Notes: generated from the letters alone by a model not told the origin. A stretch of 64,000 nt of DNA from Providencia alcalifaciens (GCA_025961275.1 JAOQNJ010000001.1:4113353-4177352); one strand, 5' to 3'; shown: positions 51,619 through 62,878, counted from the stretch's first letter. Translations and numbers: made by a program.

Positions 51619-51687
51619 TTTATCTTTACCGTCAAGGGCAGTAACTCGATAGGGGTTATTGCCTTTTATTTAGACTCACCATACTGC

Positions 51688-52590
51688 TTATTTAACTATC
51701 AGTTTATCAACTAAAAAATCAATAAATGCACGCGTTTTAGCAGGTAAGGCAACGGTATTTGGGTAGAGTAATTGGATATTCTGCGAGGGAAGATTAAATT
51801 CTGGAAGTAATTGAACCAAGCGGCCTGTACGAATATCGTCATTGACTAGCCAAGCAGGGCAAATTGCTACGCCAAGTGATGCAAGTACCATTTGATGGAT
51901 CGCTGCCGCAGAATTTGATTCATATTGGCTCTTTATCATGGGCAAGGTTAATTTGTCTCCTTGATTATTTTGCAGAATATATTGTGTGTCTTGCCAATTA
52001 AGAAGTGAATGGGTGATCCAAGGTGCTAAAGCTAAGTTTGCTATCGTGTTGACTTGATGAGTACCAACAAACTGAGGTGTTGCAACTAAATAGATTGGGT
52101 ACTCTCCAATTTTTCGTGCTTTTAATGAGGAATCTTTAAGGTTACCTAAACGAATGGCGACATCGAGCTTCTCTGTCACGAGATCGTCTAAAGAAGAGTT
52201 GAAGGTATATTGCAGTCGTAGTTTGGGGTAAAGGTGACAGAACTCTGGCAGTAAAGGTAAAATATAATGCTGTCCAAATTCATTTGTTGACGAAAAACGC
52301 AGTAAACCTGTCACGCTGCTACCTATGTTTTGACTTCTTTCAAATGCTTCTTCGATTTGTAGTTGGATACGCTTAAAGTCGTCATAAAAATATTTACCGG
52401 CTTCTGTCAGTGCAATACTTCGTGTATTGCGTGTAAGCAAACTGACATTCAATTGAGTCTCTAATTGCTTAATATCAATGCTAACCATCGAACGGCTCAG
52501 TCCTAAAATATCTGCAGCTTTGGTGAACGATCCTGAATCAACCACCTGGAGGAATGTGGTTATTTGCTTGAGATTTTTTTGCATAATCAC
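51688..52590 (-). CDS. LysR-type regulator
   Basis: 300 aa. HTH LKQITTFLQVVDSGSFTKAADILGLSRSMVSIDIKQLE and substrate-binding domain (LRFSSTNEFGQHYILPLLPEF, LDVAIRLGNLKDSSLKARKIG). Group resembles AaeR/DsdC-like CrgA-type regulators. Divergent from the MFS gene at 52683, which it probably controls; likely start at the third residue Met is also possible. Confidence 0.9.
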   Translation of the reverse strand: MIMQKNLKQITTFLQVVDSGSFTKAADILGLSRSMVSIDIKQLETQLNVSLLTRNTRSIALTEAGKYFYDDFKRIQLQIEEAFERSQNIGSSVTGLLRFSSTNEFGQHYILPLLPEFCHLYPKLRLQYTFNSSLDDLVTEKLDVAIRLGNLKDSSLKARKIGEYPIYLVATPQFVGTHQVNTIANLALAPWITHSLLNWQDTQYILQNNQGDKLTLPMIKSQYESNSAAAIHQMVLASLGVAICPAWLVNDDIRTGRLVQLLPEFNLPSQNIQLLYPNTVALPAKTRAFIDFLVDKLIVK

Positions 52591-52682
52591 GTTGATTGTT
52601 TGGTTGTATTAAACAATGAGTTTAATCCTCTTGTATCGACAAAGGAAGTGCCGATCTCTACTCTTCGTCATCGGAGGTAGGT

Positions 52683-54011
52683 ATGTCTTATCGATACAAA
52701 ATCGCGACTGTTTTTTTGATTGGTTTCTTCATTGATTGTATTAACATTTTTATGTCAGCAATTGCATTGCCAGATATTGCGGTCGCATTTTCGGCCAGCC
52801 AATCGATGGTGGCTTGGGTCACTAATAGCTATATTTTGGGCTTGGTACTCATTATGCCGGTTAGCTTGTGGTTAGCTGGGCGATTTGGTAATCCAAAGCT
52901 ACTGTGCTTTTCTATGCTGTTATTTTCCGTCAGCGTTTTACTGTGTGGCTTAAGTGATTCTATCTACAGTTTAATCTTTTGGCGTTTTACTCAAGGAATC
53001 TCAGGTGGATTATTAATTCCTGTCGGTCAAGCGCTGGTGTTTGCTTTATTTCCAGGAAAAGAGCGTCATCATATTTCAACGATGATTATGGCGGTGGCAT
53101 TGATAGCGCCTGCATTTTCGCCAGCACTCGGTGGTATGATTATTGATAATTTGTCTTGGCGTTGGGTATTTTATTCGAATCTACCTTTCTCGCTACTTAC
53201 AGCCGCTTTAGTTATGCTGTGGATTAAAAATGGTGAGCATCAAAAAAGAGAAAGACCGGATGTACTAGGGTTATTAATGGTTAGTGTTAGCTTACTGTGT
53301 TTATTGCTGTCATTTTCTTTTTATAACGATTATCACAACATCATATTGGCGCTAGTAAGCTTTTTACTTTCTGCATTTATTCTTGTTTTTTATATTAAGT
53401 ATGCTCGAAAATGCCCTGCACCAATCTTGAATTTACAGTTATTAAAAAATAGTAATCTGCGTAGTGCATTCATTGTTTATTATGCGGTGCCTGGTGTATT
53501 TACTGGTGTTAATTTACTTAATATTTTTAATTTACAAATCAACCTTCACTTTAGTGCCGCACAAACAGGGATGTTTATGCTGTTGTACGCGACGGGAGCA
53601 CTTATTTCGATGCTGAGTGGTGGCTATTTATATTACCAGATTGGTAAAAAATATTTATTTATTATAGGGATTGCTCTACACAGTATCGGAATAGGGTTAT
53701 TGTTTTGGGTATCTAGTAGCTCAGACCTTGCAATATTAATTGCCGCTTACTTATTAATGGGATCAGGTGGGGGCATTTCTGCCAATACAGCACAAATTAG
53801 TTCGCTAATTGATTTCTCTGGCAAGAACTTACTGCAAGGGAGCGTGTTGTGGAATATTAATCGACAAGTTGCATTTAGTGTTGGAACGGTAGTACTGATT
53901 TCTATTTTTAGCTTAGTTACGGCGCAAAGCGATTTACTTCGTTATCAATACACCTTCTTGATTGCAGCTATTATCGGCTCGCTATCGTTAATTTCAGTTA
54001 TTAGAGAGTAG
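52683..54011 (+). CDS. MFS exporter, DHA2-type
   Basis: 442 aa with about 12-14 membrane segments. Motif regions: MSAIALPDIAVAFSASQSMVAWV, SLWLAGRFGNPKLL, FTQGISGGLLIPVGQAL, MIIDNLSWRWVFYSNLPFSLL (motif C-like). Probable drug or metabolite exporter with proton antiport. Divergent from LysR, 4 bp before the next gene. Confidence 0.87.
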   Translation: MSYRYKIATVFLIGFFIDCINIFMSAIALPDIAVAFSASQSMVAWVTNSYILGLVLIMPVSLWLAGRFGNPKLLCFSMLLFSVSVLLCGLSDSIYSLIFWRFTQGISGGLLIPVGQALVFALFPGKERHHISTMIMAVALIAPAFSPALGGMIIDNLSWRWVFYSNLPFSLLTAALVMLWIKNGEHQKRERPDVLGLLMVSVSLLCLLLSFSFYNDYHNIILALVSFLLSAFILVFYIKYARKCPAPILNLQLLKNSNLRSAFIVYYAVPGVFTGVNLLNIFNLQINLHFSAAQTGMFMLLYATGALISMLSGGYLYYQIGKKYLFIIGIALHSIGIGLLFWVSSSSDLAILIAAYLLMGSGGGISANTAQISSLIDFSGKNLLQGSVLWNINRQVAFSVGTVVLISIFSLVTAQSDLLRYQYTFLIAAIIGSLSLISVIRE

Positions 54012-54015
54012 AGAA

Positions 54016-54402
54016 ATGAATAAAGTAGTACAGAGCGTGATTGATGTTCATACATTGATTGAGAATATATTTACAGGCAATAATCTTGAAAGCGATCTCG
54101 GTGATCTATTAGCGCATTTTGATGATAACTTTGCGATGGTAACTATTAACGGCGATCGTATCGGTTTGGCTCAAGTTACATCATTATTTACACATAATGT
54201 CGGAACTCGACCGTCTTTAAAGATAAAGTTGTATGATCTTAAGCTCATTTTAGAATCTAGCAACTATTATTGGGTACAGTATCAGGAGCAACATCAAACC
54301 CAAGATGGGGACACTCTACGCATCTCCACGGCTTGTATTAGAATAGAAGAGGATCGTTGTTTTTGGGTTTATCTACATGAAACACCGGTAAGAGTAAAAT
54401 AA
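54016..54402 (+). CDS. NTF2-like (SnoaL/DUF4440-type) protein
   Basis: 128 aa. Cone-fold pattern: helix HTLIENIFTGNNLESDLGDL, HFDDNFAMVTINGDRIGLAQ, then strands and ending WVYLHETPVRV. Binding or isomerase-type domain; ligand unknown. Coupled to the exporter upstream (GAGAAATG spacing 4 bp). Confidence 0.7.
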   Translation: MNKVVQSVIDVHTLIENIFTGNNLESDLGDLLAHFDDNFAMVTINGDRIGLAQVTSLFTHNVGTRPSLKIKLYDLKLILESSNYYWVQYQEQHQTQDGDTLRISTACIRIEEDRCFWVYLHETPVRVK

Positions 54403-54453
54403 TTTTTTAACTTAATATATTAAGTAAGTAGCATCTTATCAACGGTAACTCGG

Positions 54454-54500
54454 CATACTTCAAATTATAGCTAGCGAGACAGTCAGCAACCTGAAGTATG
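54454..54500. repeat. Short extragenic inverted repeat
   Basis: CATACTTCA / TGAAGTATG around GCTAGCGAGACAGTCAGCAACC, followed by GCGGGTATTT. Resembles deleted forms of intergenic palindromic repeats common in Morganellaceae/Yersiniaceae. May act as a terminator between converging genes. Confidence 0.6.
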
Positions 54501-54522
54501 GCGGGTATTTTATTATAAAAGG

Positions 54523-55380
54523 TTATAACCCAGCATTGTTAGTAAGCGTTTGAGTATAGGTTTGTAATACAGATAGGAAATTCTTCGTACTTGGCGAGAT
54601 ATACTTCTCTTTATGGTAGAAGTAGCGAATACCGCGATTGAAGCTAATATCATCAAGCGTTATTTCACATAAAAGGCCCGCTTTTAATTCTTGAGTAATA
54701 GATAATCGAGAGACAATAGAAATACCTAATCCATGAATAACACCTTGTTTAATTCCTTCTAAACTTTTAATTTCCATCATATTGGTTAGTTTTTTATTAT
54801 TTTCTTTAAATCTATCTAACAAGAAATCATGGGTTGCCGAATGTTCTGGTTTAATCAAAAATACTTCTGATCCAATATCAGAAAAGCAACAATGTTTTTC
54901 CTTTGCTAACCAATGTTCAGGTGAACAAATAAGTACTAATGGGTCAATAAGAAAGGTATCAAGATGATATTCAGTGGGATCTAAAAAGATATGATCTGAC
55001 ATGATCAAAAATTCCAGTTCTTGAGTGTCCAGCTTATGAATAAGTTGTGCTGAGGTTGAAATATCCATACTCAATTTTACAAGTGGTGATTGTCGTTTAA
55101 ATTTAGCCATCACTTGAGGTAAAAGATAAACACCAACAAAGTGGCTAGCCCCAAATTTAATTTCTCCTTTGGAAGGATCATCAAATTGACGCATATGTTC
55201 TGATGATGCTTTCACCAGATTAACGATTTGTGTTGCATATTGTTGGTATATCTTCCCTTGTGACGTCAAATATAGCCGGTTATTGATCCTCTCAAACAAT
55301 CTTGTTTGCAACTCTTCTTCTAATTTACGGATTTTAATACTGACACTGGGTTGTGTACAAAACAGTCGTTCAGCCGTTTC
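54523..55380 (-). pseudogene. LysR-type regulator truncated at its N-terminus by IS copy 3
   Basis: Remaining residues begin TETAERLFCTQPSVSIKIRK, inside the HTH; the first 18-20 residues are gone. A TTG within the IS end could restart it. Rest of protein is intact: IKFGASHFVGVYLLPQVMAKF, SLEGIKQGVIHGLGISIVSR. The missing N-terminus is not found beyond the IS, so sequence was deleted or moved. DNA binding probably lost. Confidence 0.87.
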
Positions 55381-55397
55381 TGTTCTGCGCAACTAAA

Positions 55398-56222
55398 TCA
55401 GGACACTTTTCTTAAGGAATTTTGTTCATACTCAATTGGGGACAGATCACCGTTGGCAGTATGAAACCTTTCTAGGTTGTAATAGCGCATATACGCGATA
55501 ACATCTTCTTTCATCTGTTTCCGAGTCGGCTGAGGGATTTTCAGTACCCAATCGTGTTTTAAACTGCCAAAAAATCGTTCTACAACGGCGTTATCCCAAC
55601 AGGCTCCAACATCACCCATGCTTGCCCTAATACCATAGCTTGTTAGCAAGCGGCGATATCGCTTACTCGTATATTGAGAGCCTCTATCACTATGAAAGAC
55701 TAAGCCTTTTTCGGGCTGGCGTAAGTTATACGCTTTCATCAAGGCTTTACTGACTAAATCTGCCGTCATTCGTTTATCGATATGCCAACCCACAATACGG
55801 CGTGAGTATAAGTCCATCACGATGGCTAAATACATCCAGCCTTCCCCTGTTTTTAAATAGGTCACATCACCCGCCCACACTTCGTTAGGTGCGTGAGGAT
55901 TAAAATTTTGATTGAGCAAATTATCGGCTACGGCATCACTGTGTTTGCGTTTTGTGGTGACTTTGTAAGCAACGCGCTGAGTGACGACTAGGCCAAGCTG
56001 AGCCATTAGCTTTTGAACGCCATAAGCACTCACGCTAAAGCCCTCTTTGCATAACCGTTTACGTAACGTTCTATAACCTAAGCTATTTCGACTCTGTTCA
56101 AAGATAGCTTTGGCTCTGCGGTACAGGCTAAGTTGTTCTGCGGTGATCAATTTTGCTGGGCGTTTAAGCCAAGCATAGTAGGCAGAACGACTTATTTTCA
56201 TTAACTTGCAGAGCTTCAGCAC
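55398..56222 (-). CDS. IS3-family transposase OrfB, copy 3
   Basis: 274 aa, identical to copies 1 and 2, DDE residues complete. Normal expression as OrfAB fusion is compromised by the altered slippery run in orfA. Confidence 0.9.
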   Translation of the reverse strand: MLKLCKLMKISRSAYYAWLKRPAKLITAEQLSLYRRAKAIFEQSRNSLGYRTLRKRLCKEGFSVSAYGVQKLMAQLGLVVTQRVAYKVTTKRKHSDAVADNLLNQNFNPHAPNEVWAGDVTYLKTGEGWMYLAIVMDLYSRRIVGWHIDKRMTADLVSKALMKAYNLRQPEKGLVFHSDRGSQYTSKRYRRLLTSYGIRASMGDVGACWDNAVVERFFGSLKHDWVLKIPQPTRKQMKEDVIAYMRYYNLERFHTANGDLSPIEYEQNSLRKVS

Positions 56223-56274
56223 GGGAAACTGTGAAGATAATTGCTTAATCGTTTTAAACGCTACTTGGTTTCCT

Positions 56275-56547
56275 TTAGCAGGAGGGCGCTGGCTTTTTTA
56301 GGATCTCTTTCTCCATCCTAAGTTCTTTATTTTCTTTTCGAAGCCTTAATAGCTCAGCTCTCTCATCGGCATTCAAGCTGCTACCGGATTGTTCAGCATC
56401 GAATTTTGCTTTCCAGTTATAAAGTAATTTATCGGTGATCCCTAATGAAGCTGCCGCTTTTGGGACGCTATAACCTTGTTCGGTGACTAATGCGACCGCT
56501 TCTTGCTTAAACTCAGTAGTATAAAACCTGTTTGTTCGTTTTTTCAT
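56275..56547 (-). pseudogene. IS3-family OrfA, copy 3, frame changed at A run
   Basis: 90 aa. Identical to other copies up to EILKK, then PAPSC and stop, because one A of the A7G slippery run is lost. The new frame is neither orfA nor orfB, so -1 slippage no longer yields the fusion. Confidence 0.88.
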
Positions 56548-56610
56548 TTAACACCTCAATAATTGGATTATATTCCATTATTAAAGTGTCCTGTTTGATT
56601 AAAGCAGATC

Positions 56611-56682
56611 AGTGGTGGTATTGGTGTGCTCATTGTACTGACAATTATTGCTATCTTTATAAAAAAACGTCGCAAGACATAA
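56611..56682 (+). pseudogene. 3' fragment of a membrane protein gene cut by IS copy 3
   Basis: Open frame from the IS edge: SGGIGVLIVLTIIAIFIKKR then RKT and stop. One membrane helix and a basic tail, typical end of a transporter. Parent gene not identified. Confidence 0.6.
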
Positions 56683-56776
56683 AGAGATAGAGTAGGGCGT
56701 ACTTATGAGCTCAGCCTTGCATTATTTCCTTCTTATATTTTTAAGATAACGATAAATTAAAGCTTCAATTGACTTA

Positions 56777-56837
56777 ATAAACCCATGTTAAACATCCTCT
56801 TATCGATGTATGTAAAGAGGAAATAACATGGGTTTAT
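56777..56837. other. Long hairpin with 14-bp perfect arms
   Basis: ATAAACCCATGTTA and TAACATGGGTTTAT enclose a smaller CCTCTT / AAGAGG stem. Could be a MITE end, a small RNA or a terminator. The rest of 56683-57103 has no credible gene. Confidence 0.6.
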
Positions 56838-57103
56838 CTCTCTTTCCCTTCAGATCATCGCTTGCTACACAAGCAGCTCAATTTTGTCATTCAATTCATT
56901 ATGCTATCCGAGAATAGTTTAAAAATTTATTGGCAGGAAATATTCGAATTATTTTGGATATTCCTAATAGATCCTTAAAGCATTATGTTCAGAACAAAGG
57001 GATTATGTCGATAACTCATCAGACGCGATGTAAGGCATCAAGATGGCTTCTTTTAGAATGATGTAGCAGGAATGGAAATGATGTTATAAGGGGCCTAATA
57101 ACG

Positions 57104-57130
57104 AATATAGCCCCGATTAGGGGCTATATT
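57104..57130 (-). terminator. Terminator of the rpsU-dnaG-rpoD operon
   Basis: AATATAGCCCC / GGGGCTATATT with a 5-nt loop, 11 perfect pairs, 46 bp after the rpoD stop. Symmetric, so may end transcription from both sides. Confidence 0.88.
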
Positions 57131-57176
57131 TAACACCAGCTCTTTTCGAACCGGTATTTTACGAATAAAGATCTAT

Positions 57177-59024
57177 TTATTCATCAAGGAAGCTACGTAG
57201 TACTTCTGAACGGCTTGGGTGACGCAATTTACGCAGTGCTTTAGCTTCGATTTGACGAATACGCTCGCGCGTAACATCGAACTGTTTGCCCACTTCTTCT
57301 AGCGTGTGGTCAGTGTTCATATCGATACCAAAACGCATACGTAGTACTTTTGCTTCACGTGCAGTCAGACCCGCTAACACCTCGTGAGTCGCTGAACGCA
57401 GGCTCTCAGAAGTTGCTGAATCTAAAGGCAGCTCTAAAGTGGTATCTTCGATGAAATCGCCGAGATGTGAATCTTCATCATCACCGATTGGCGTCTCCAT
57501 AGAGATAGGCTCTTTAGCAATTTTCAGTACTTTACGAATTTTATCTTCCGGCATTAGCATGCGTTCCGCTAACTCTTCCGGCGAAGGTTCACGCCCCATT
57601 TCTTGCAGCATTTGGCGAGAAATACGGTTCAGTTTGTTGATAGTTTCAATCATATGAACCGGAATACGGATTGTACGAGCCTGATCCGCGATAGAACGCG
57701 TAATCGCCTGACGGATCCACCAAGTCGCATAAGTTGAGAATTTATAACCACGGCGATATTCGAACTTATCAACCGCTTTCATCAAACCAATGTTACCTTC
57801 TTGGATCAGGTCAAGGAACTGCAAACCACGGTTGGTATATTTTTTAGCAATCGAAATAACCAGACGTAAGTTTGCTTCAACCATCTCTTTCTTCGCACGG
57901 CGTGCTTTCGCTTCACCGATAGACATACGACGGTTGATATCTTTAACCTGTTCAATTGTCAGGCCAGTTTCTTCTTCGATTTGACGTAATCTTTGCAGAC
58001 AACGCAGAATTTCTTCTTCAACGTCTAACAGCTTTTCAGACCAAGGCTTGTTCATTGCTTTGGCTGCAGTCAACCAAGTTTCACTGGTTTCATTGCCACT
58101 GAATAACGTGATGAAGTTTTTCTTCGGCATTTTGCACTGTTCAATACAGAATTTCATAATGGTACGTTCTTGAAGACGAACGCGATCCATCATTTCACGC
58201 ATGTTATTGACCAGATAGTCAAATTGCTTTGGTACTAAACGGAACTGTTTGAAAACTTCAGAAAGTTCTTCGATAGCCAGCATAGTTTTTGCATTACTGC
58301 GACCAAACTGTTTAATGTGCTGACGCGTTTTTTCATACTGCTCACGCAGTTCGCTGAACTTTTGACGAGCCAATTCAGGATCGATGCTGTTATCGTCCTC
58401 GCTATCATCGGCATCTTCATCTTCTTCGTCTTCATCTTCGTCTTTATTTAACTCTTCTTGAGGGAGTTCAGAGCCTACATGTGTTGCTGTAGGCGCTAAA
58501 TCTTCTTCGGCGTTAGGGTCGACGAAACCAGTAATCAGGTCGGATAGACGGCTTTCACCAGCTTCGACACGGTCATACTGTTCAAGGAGATAAGTAATGG
58601 CTTCAGGATACTCTGCAACAGAGCACTGAACTTGGTTGATGCCATCTTCGATACGTTTTGCTATGTCGATCTCACCTTCACGGGTTAAGAGTTCGACAGT
58701 ACCCATTTCACGCATATACATGCGCACAGGGTCAGTAGTACGACCAATTTCACTTTCAACACTAGACAGAACTTGCGCTGCGGCTTCTGCTGCATCTTCA
58801 TCCGTGTCGGAAGTTGTTTCAGCCAGTATCAAATCATCGGCATCAGGTGCTTCTTCCATGACCTGGATGCCCATGTCATTAATCATCTGGATGATATCTT
58901 CAATTTGATCTGAATCGACGATATCTTCCGGCAGATGGTCGTTGACCTCAGCATAGGTTAAGTAACCTTGCTCTTTACCCTTGGTTACGAGTAGCTTAAG
59001 CTGCGACTGCGGGTTTTGCTCCAT
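57177..59024 (-). CDS. rpoD: RNA polymerase sigma-70 (RpoD)
   Basis: 615 aa, normal length for enteric RpoD. Region 1.1 at the start ([20 protein letters not shown]), acidic insert ([16 protein letters not shown] near residue 200), region 2 ([33 protein letters not shown]), region 3, and region 4.2 HTH ([20 protein letters not shown]). Housekeeping promoter recognition. Last gene of the macromolecular synthesis operon. Confidence 0.99.
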   Translation of the reverse strand: MEQNPQSQLKLLVTKGKEQGYLTYAEVNDHLPEDIVDSDQIEDIIQMINDMGIQVMEEAPDADDLILAETTSDTDEDAAEAAAQVLSSVESEIGRTTDPVRMYMREMGTVELLTREGEIDIAKRIEDGINQVQCSVAEYPEAITYLLEQYDRVEAGESRLSDLITGFVDPNAEEDLAPTATHVGSELPQEELNKDEDEDEEDEDADDSEDDNSIDPELARQKFSELREQYEKTRQHIKQFGRSNAKTMLAIEELSEVFKQFRLVPKQFDYLVNNMREMMDRVRLQERTIMKFCIEQCKMPKKNFITLFSGNETSETWLTAAKAMNKPWSEKLLDVEEEILRCLQRLRQIEEETGLTIEQVKDINRRMSIGEAKARRAKKEMVEANLRLVISIAKKYTNRGLQFLDLIQEGNIGLMKAVDKFEYRRGYKFSTYATWWIRQAITRSIADQARTIRIPVHMIETINKLNRISRQMLQEMGREPSPEELAERMLMPEDKIRKVLKIAKEPISMETPIGDDEDSHLGDFIEDTTLELPLDSATSESLRSATHEVLAGLTAREAKVLRMRFGIDMNTDHTLEEVGKQFDVTRERIRQIEAKALRKLRHPSRSEVLRSFLDE

Positions 59025-59209
59025 AAGACGGTATCCACACTTCTGAGTATTTAGATTGGTGTCGGTCGGCGAAACAAACGGCCAACAAGAACATTCAAAG
59101 GGGATTTTTATTATTATGCCACGCCCCTTTAATTTCGTAGCAATTTACAGGCATTTGCCTTAGGTAATTCGGCACTTAAGCCGTCTTGTATTCGTTATCT
59201 GGACTCTCG

Positions 59210-60955
59210 TTACGTTTTCACACGTGAAAGCGTGATCAGGCGGACTTCTGCGCGCTCCTCGGGGGTCAGCCCTTCAGTTCGTTCTTTCGCTATTAAATAG
59301 TCGAAACGCTCATCGAGCGCGCTATTAAATAGATGGTTTAAAGCATCCTTAAATGTCTTTTCCGCTATCTCCTCTATTTCTATATCGTTCCAAGTTGCCA
59401 ATTTTTCAAGTTGATTCGCAAATTTATTATCACGATACAACTCAAGCAACTGACCAGTCGTCATTCCAGGGGTAGAACGGCAAACGTTAACCAATTCTTG
59501 AAATAGAGAAAGCCCCGGCATTTGGATGTGTGCAATCCCCTCTAATGAGGGAACGGATTCCGAAAGATTCGGATTCTGTACCAACAAGGCGATTAATATC
59601 CGCATTGTTGTGGGTTTTAATTTTGGTGCTTGATAGCTCACCGATTCAGCGCTCTCTCTATCAATCATAGCAAGAACCTGAGAAATATCCGGTATGCCAA
59701 TAAAATTTCCTAACTCTTGAGCCATATAAAGGCGCAATGTTTCACCAGGTATTTGTTTTATCAAAGGGATGGCGAGTTTACTAAATTTCGCGCGCCCTTC
59801 TTGCGTTTTTAAATCTACCTGTGGGACGAGGGAGTCAAATAGAAATGATGATAAGGTCTTGGCATCATTCATTCGCTCTTCAAATACCTCTTTGCCTTCT
59901 TTGCGGACTAAAGAGTCAGGATCTTCCCCATCAGGTAGAAACATAAAACGTAACTGGCGGCCGTCCGTTAAATAGGGCAGTGCGTTTTCAAGCGCCCGCC
60001 ATGCAGCTTCTCTTCCTGCTCGGTCACCGTCATAGCAGCAAACGACTGTATCTGTTGAGCGATAGAGCAATTGAATGTGCTCAGCGGTTGTCGAGGTACC
60101 GAGTGAGGCAACCGCATAGCGGATCCCATACTGAGCCAGTGCAACGACATCCATATAACCTTCAACAACAAGTAATTTTGAGAGTTCACTGCTATTTTGT
60201 GTTGCTTCATATAGACCAAACAGCTGGCGGCCTTTATGAAAAATATCTGTTTCGGGGGAGTTTAAATATTTAGGTATTGCATCACCTAATACTCGCCCAC
60301 CAAATGCAATAACACGGCCACGGCGATCTCGTATTGGAAACATAATGCGTTCCCTAAACCGATCGTACATGTGGCCTTTATCGTTAGTCACTAGCATACC
60401 AGCATCATCAAGCTGCTTGCGACTATCTGAGGTTACGGCAAATTTTTTGAGCAAGTTGTCCCACCCCGGAGGGGCGAAACCAATCGAAAAATGCTCAATC
60501 ACTTCTGCACTTAAACCACGTTGGCTTAAATAATCCTTGGCTTTATTCGCCGATGGATGACTTAAGGCAGCATGGTAAAAAAGATTTATTTTCTCCATCA
60601 ATTGATACAAATTTTGTCGTTGATGAAGTTCAATTTGGCTTGCGCCCGTTCCTGATTCATAAGGAACATCAAGGCCATGCGACGCGGAGAGCTCTTCAAT
60701 GGCTTCAACAAAATCGAGTTTGTCGTAATTCATCAAGAAATCGATGGCATTACCATGTGCACCGCAACCAAAGCAATAATAAAATTGCCTTTCACCATTC
60801 ACCGTGAAAGAAGGTGTTTTTTCGTTATGGAACGGACAGCACGCGTGATGATTTTTACCCTGTTTTTTTAGCGGTACTTTTGCGTCGATTAAATCGACGA
60901 TGTCGGTTCTCGCTAATAAATCATTGATAAATGAACGCGGAATTCGCCCAGCCAT
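59210..60955 (-). CDS. dnaG: DNA primase (DnaG)
   Basis: 581 aa. N-terminal CHC2 zinc ribbon (CCPFHNEKTPSF, FYCFGCGAHG), TOPRIM (LLVVEGYMDVVALAQYG, CCYDGDRAGR) and C-terminal DnaB-binding helical domain. Makes RNA primers at the fork. 185 bp before rpoD; this spacer is an RNA-processing region in E. coli. Confidence 0.99.
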   Translation of the reverse strand: MAGRIPRSFINDLLARTDIVDLIDAKVPLKKQGKNHHACCPFHNEKTPSFTVNGERQFYYCFGCGAHGNAIDFLMNYDKLDFVEAIEELSASHGLDVPYESGTGASQIELHQRQNLYQLMEKINLFYHAALSHPSANKAKDYLSQRGLSAEVIEHFSIGFAPPGWDNLLKKFAVTSDSRKQLDDAGMLVTNDKGHMYDRFRERIMFPIRDRRGRVIAFGGRVLGDAIPKYLNSPETDIFHKGRQLFGLYEATQNSSELSKLLVVEGYMDVVALAQYGIRYAVASLGTSTTAEHIQLLYRSTDTVVCCYDGDRAGREAAWRALENALPYLTDGRQLRFMFLPDGEDPDSLVRKEGKEVFEERMNDAKTLSSFLFDSLVPQVDLKTQEGRAKFSKLAIPLIKQIPGETLRLYMAQELGNFIGIPDISQVLAMIDRESAESVSYQAPKLKPTTMRILIALLVQNPNLSESVPSLEGIAHIQMPGLSLFQELVNVCRSTPGMTTGQLLELYRDNKFANQLEKLATWNDIEIEEIAEKTFKDALNHLFNSALDERFDYLIAKERTEGLTPEERAEVRLITLSRVKT

Positions 60956-60989
60956 AAGCCTCTTTTCGCCTTTTGATGAACGATAATAA

Positions 60990-61016
60990 GCCGCGCTTCC
61001 CTCAGGAAAGCACGGC
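60990..61016 (-). terminator. Partial terminator between rpsU and dnaG
   Basis: GCCGCGCTTCC / GGAAAGCACGGC stem-loop, T-poor downstream, in the place of the known attenuating terminator that lowers dnaG expression relative to rpsU. Confidence 0.75.
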
Positions 61017-61070
61017 CTTTAACTGCTTACTAGTACTGCCTGCGAAGGTTACGGTAGTTACCGTGACCAA

Positions 61071-61613
<543 letters not shown>

Positions 61614-62648
61614 ATGCGCGTTTTAGGTATCGAAACATCCTGCGATGAAACCGGGATCGCAATCTATGATGATAAGGCCGGTCTATTAGCCAATCAATTA
61701 TACAGCCAAATAAAAGTTCATGCGGACTACGGCGGTGTAGTTCCTGAATTGGCATCTCGCGATCATATTCGCAAAACTGTTCCGTTAATTCAAGCGGCGC
61801 TCAAAGAAGCCAATTTAACGAGTGTGGACATTGATGCTGTAGCCTATACAGCTGGCCCCGGATTAGTCGGTGCTCTAATGGTTGGTGCAACCGTTGGTCG
61901 CTCGCTAGCCTTTGCTTGGGGTGTACCTGCTGTTGCAGTTCATCATATGGAAGGCCATTTACTTGCCCCAATGCTCGAAGAGAAAAGCCCTGAGTTTCCT
62001 TTCGTTGCGTTGCTGGTTTCGGGTGGTCATACTCAATTAATTAGCGTCACTGCGATCGGTGAATATAAATTACTTGGCGAATCGATTGATGATGCGGCGG
62101 GTGAAGCATTTGATAAAACAGCGAAACTGTTAGGGCTCGATTACCCGGGTGGACCATTATTGTCGCGTATGGCACAGCAGGGTACAGAAGGGCGATTTGT
62201 TTTTCCTCGTCCAATGACTGATCGCCCGGGGCTTGATTTTAGTTTTTCAGGTCTAAAAACATTCGCGGCGAATACTATTCGTGGAAATGCGGATGATGAT
62301 CAAACCCGCGCTGATATCGCTCGTGCATTTGAAGATGCGGTAGTGGATACTTTAGCTATCAAATGTAAGCGAGCGCTCGAACAAACTGGCTTTAAACGTC
62401 TGGTTATGGCGGGTGGTGTGAGTGCTAATAGAGCATTACGAGTTAAGATGGAAGAGGTGCTAAAACAACGTGGTGGTGAGGTTTTTTATGCTCGCCCTGA
62501 GTTTTGTACCGATAATGGTGCAATGATTGCACTTGCTGGTTTGATTCGCTTAAAAGGTGGTTCAACCACAGGGCTTGGCGTGACGGTTCGTCCGCGTTGG
62601 CCGCTGGCTGAATTGCCATCGCTAGTCGACTCACAATCTGATAAATAA
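61614..62648 (+). CDS. tsaD: tRNA t6A37 threonylcarbamoyltransferase TsaD
   Basis: 344 aa from ATG 61614 ([19 protein letters not shown]), preceded by AGGG; an upstream in-frame ATG at 61584 is less likely. ASKHA fold: [13 protein letters not shown] metal site, [28 protein letters not shown]. Transfers threonylcarbamoyl to A37 of ANN-decoding tRNAs with TsaB/TsaE. Divergent from rpsU as in E. coli. Confidence 0.98.
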   Translation: MRVLGIETSCDETGIAIYDDKAGLLANQLYSQIKVHADYGGVVPELASRDHIRKTVPLIQAALKEANLTSVDIDAVAYTAGPGLVGALMVGATVGRSLAFAWGVPAVAVHHMEGHLLAPMLEEKSPEFPFVALLVSGGHTQLISVTAIGEYKLLGESIDDAAGEAFDKTAKLLGLDYPGGPLLSRMAQQGTEGRFVFPRPMTDRPGLDFSFSGLKTFAANTIRGNADDDQTRADIARAFEDAVVDTLAIKCKRALEQTGFKRLVMAGGVSANRALRVKMEEVLKQRGGEVFYARPEFCTDNGAMIALAGLIRLKGGSTTGLGVTVRPRWPLAELPSLVDSQSDK

Positions 62649-62878
62649 TCTCTATCATACTTTAAGCTGCCTTCAGTTTTCTGTCGTTGAATGATGGTAC
62701 GTAGCTACCCAAGTCGCATACTGGAGTGTGCTGCTTGGGATAGCGTTACTTATTACCGATATCTTTCACAATTCAAGCATTATCATTGCTGACACCGACG
62801 TAATCGAAGTTACATATATTTTCTGAGCATATGGGTGCTATTCGAATGTTATTGCTAAGTTTAGGTCACTTTTGGTCG
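62649..62878. other. Intergenic, with near-palindromic repeat
   Basis: Contains CCCAAGTCGCATACTGGAG / TGCTGCTTGGG at about 62709-62739, an imperfect hairpin CCCAAG..CTTGGG like a short extragenic repeat. No gene. Confidence 0.45.

Larger units (their letters stand above)
55381..56611 (-). mobile_element. IS3-family element, copy 3 (1231 bp, orfA frameshifted)
   Basis: Same ends as copies 1 and 2. One base shorter in the A run of orfA (six T at 56295-56300 on the plus strand, seven in copy 1). No target duplication: left flank TTC, right flank GTG, and the flanks belong to different genes. Confidence 0.92.

Noticed and set aside
36512-56611. Simple inversion between IS copies 2 and 3
   Set aside because: They are in opposite orientation and both lack target duplications, but swapping flanks does not restore matching 3-bp duplications, and copy 2 is flanked on both sides by the same gene.
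56831-56920. Open frame MGLSLFPFRSSLATQAAQFC after the long hairpin
   Set aside because: Only about 30 codons, begins within the hairpin arm, no binding site and no resemblance to known proteins.
57439-58908. Several plus-strand frames opposite rpoD
   Set aside because: Shadows of the rpoD coding strand.
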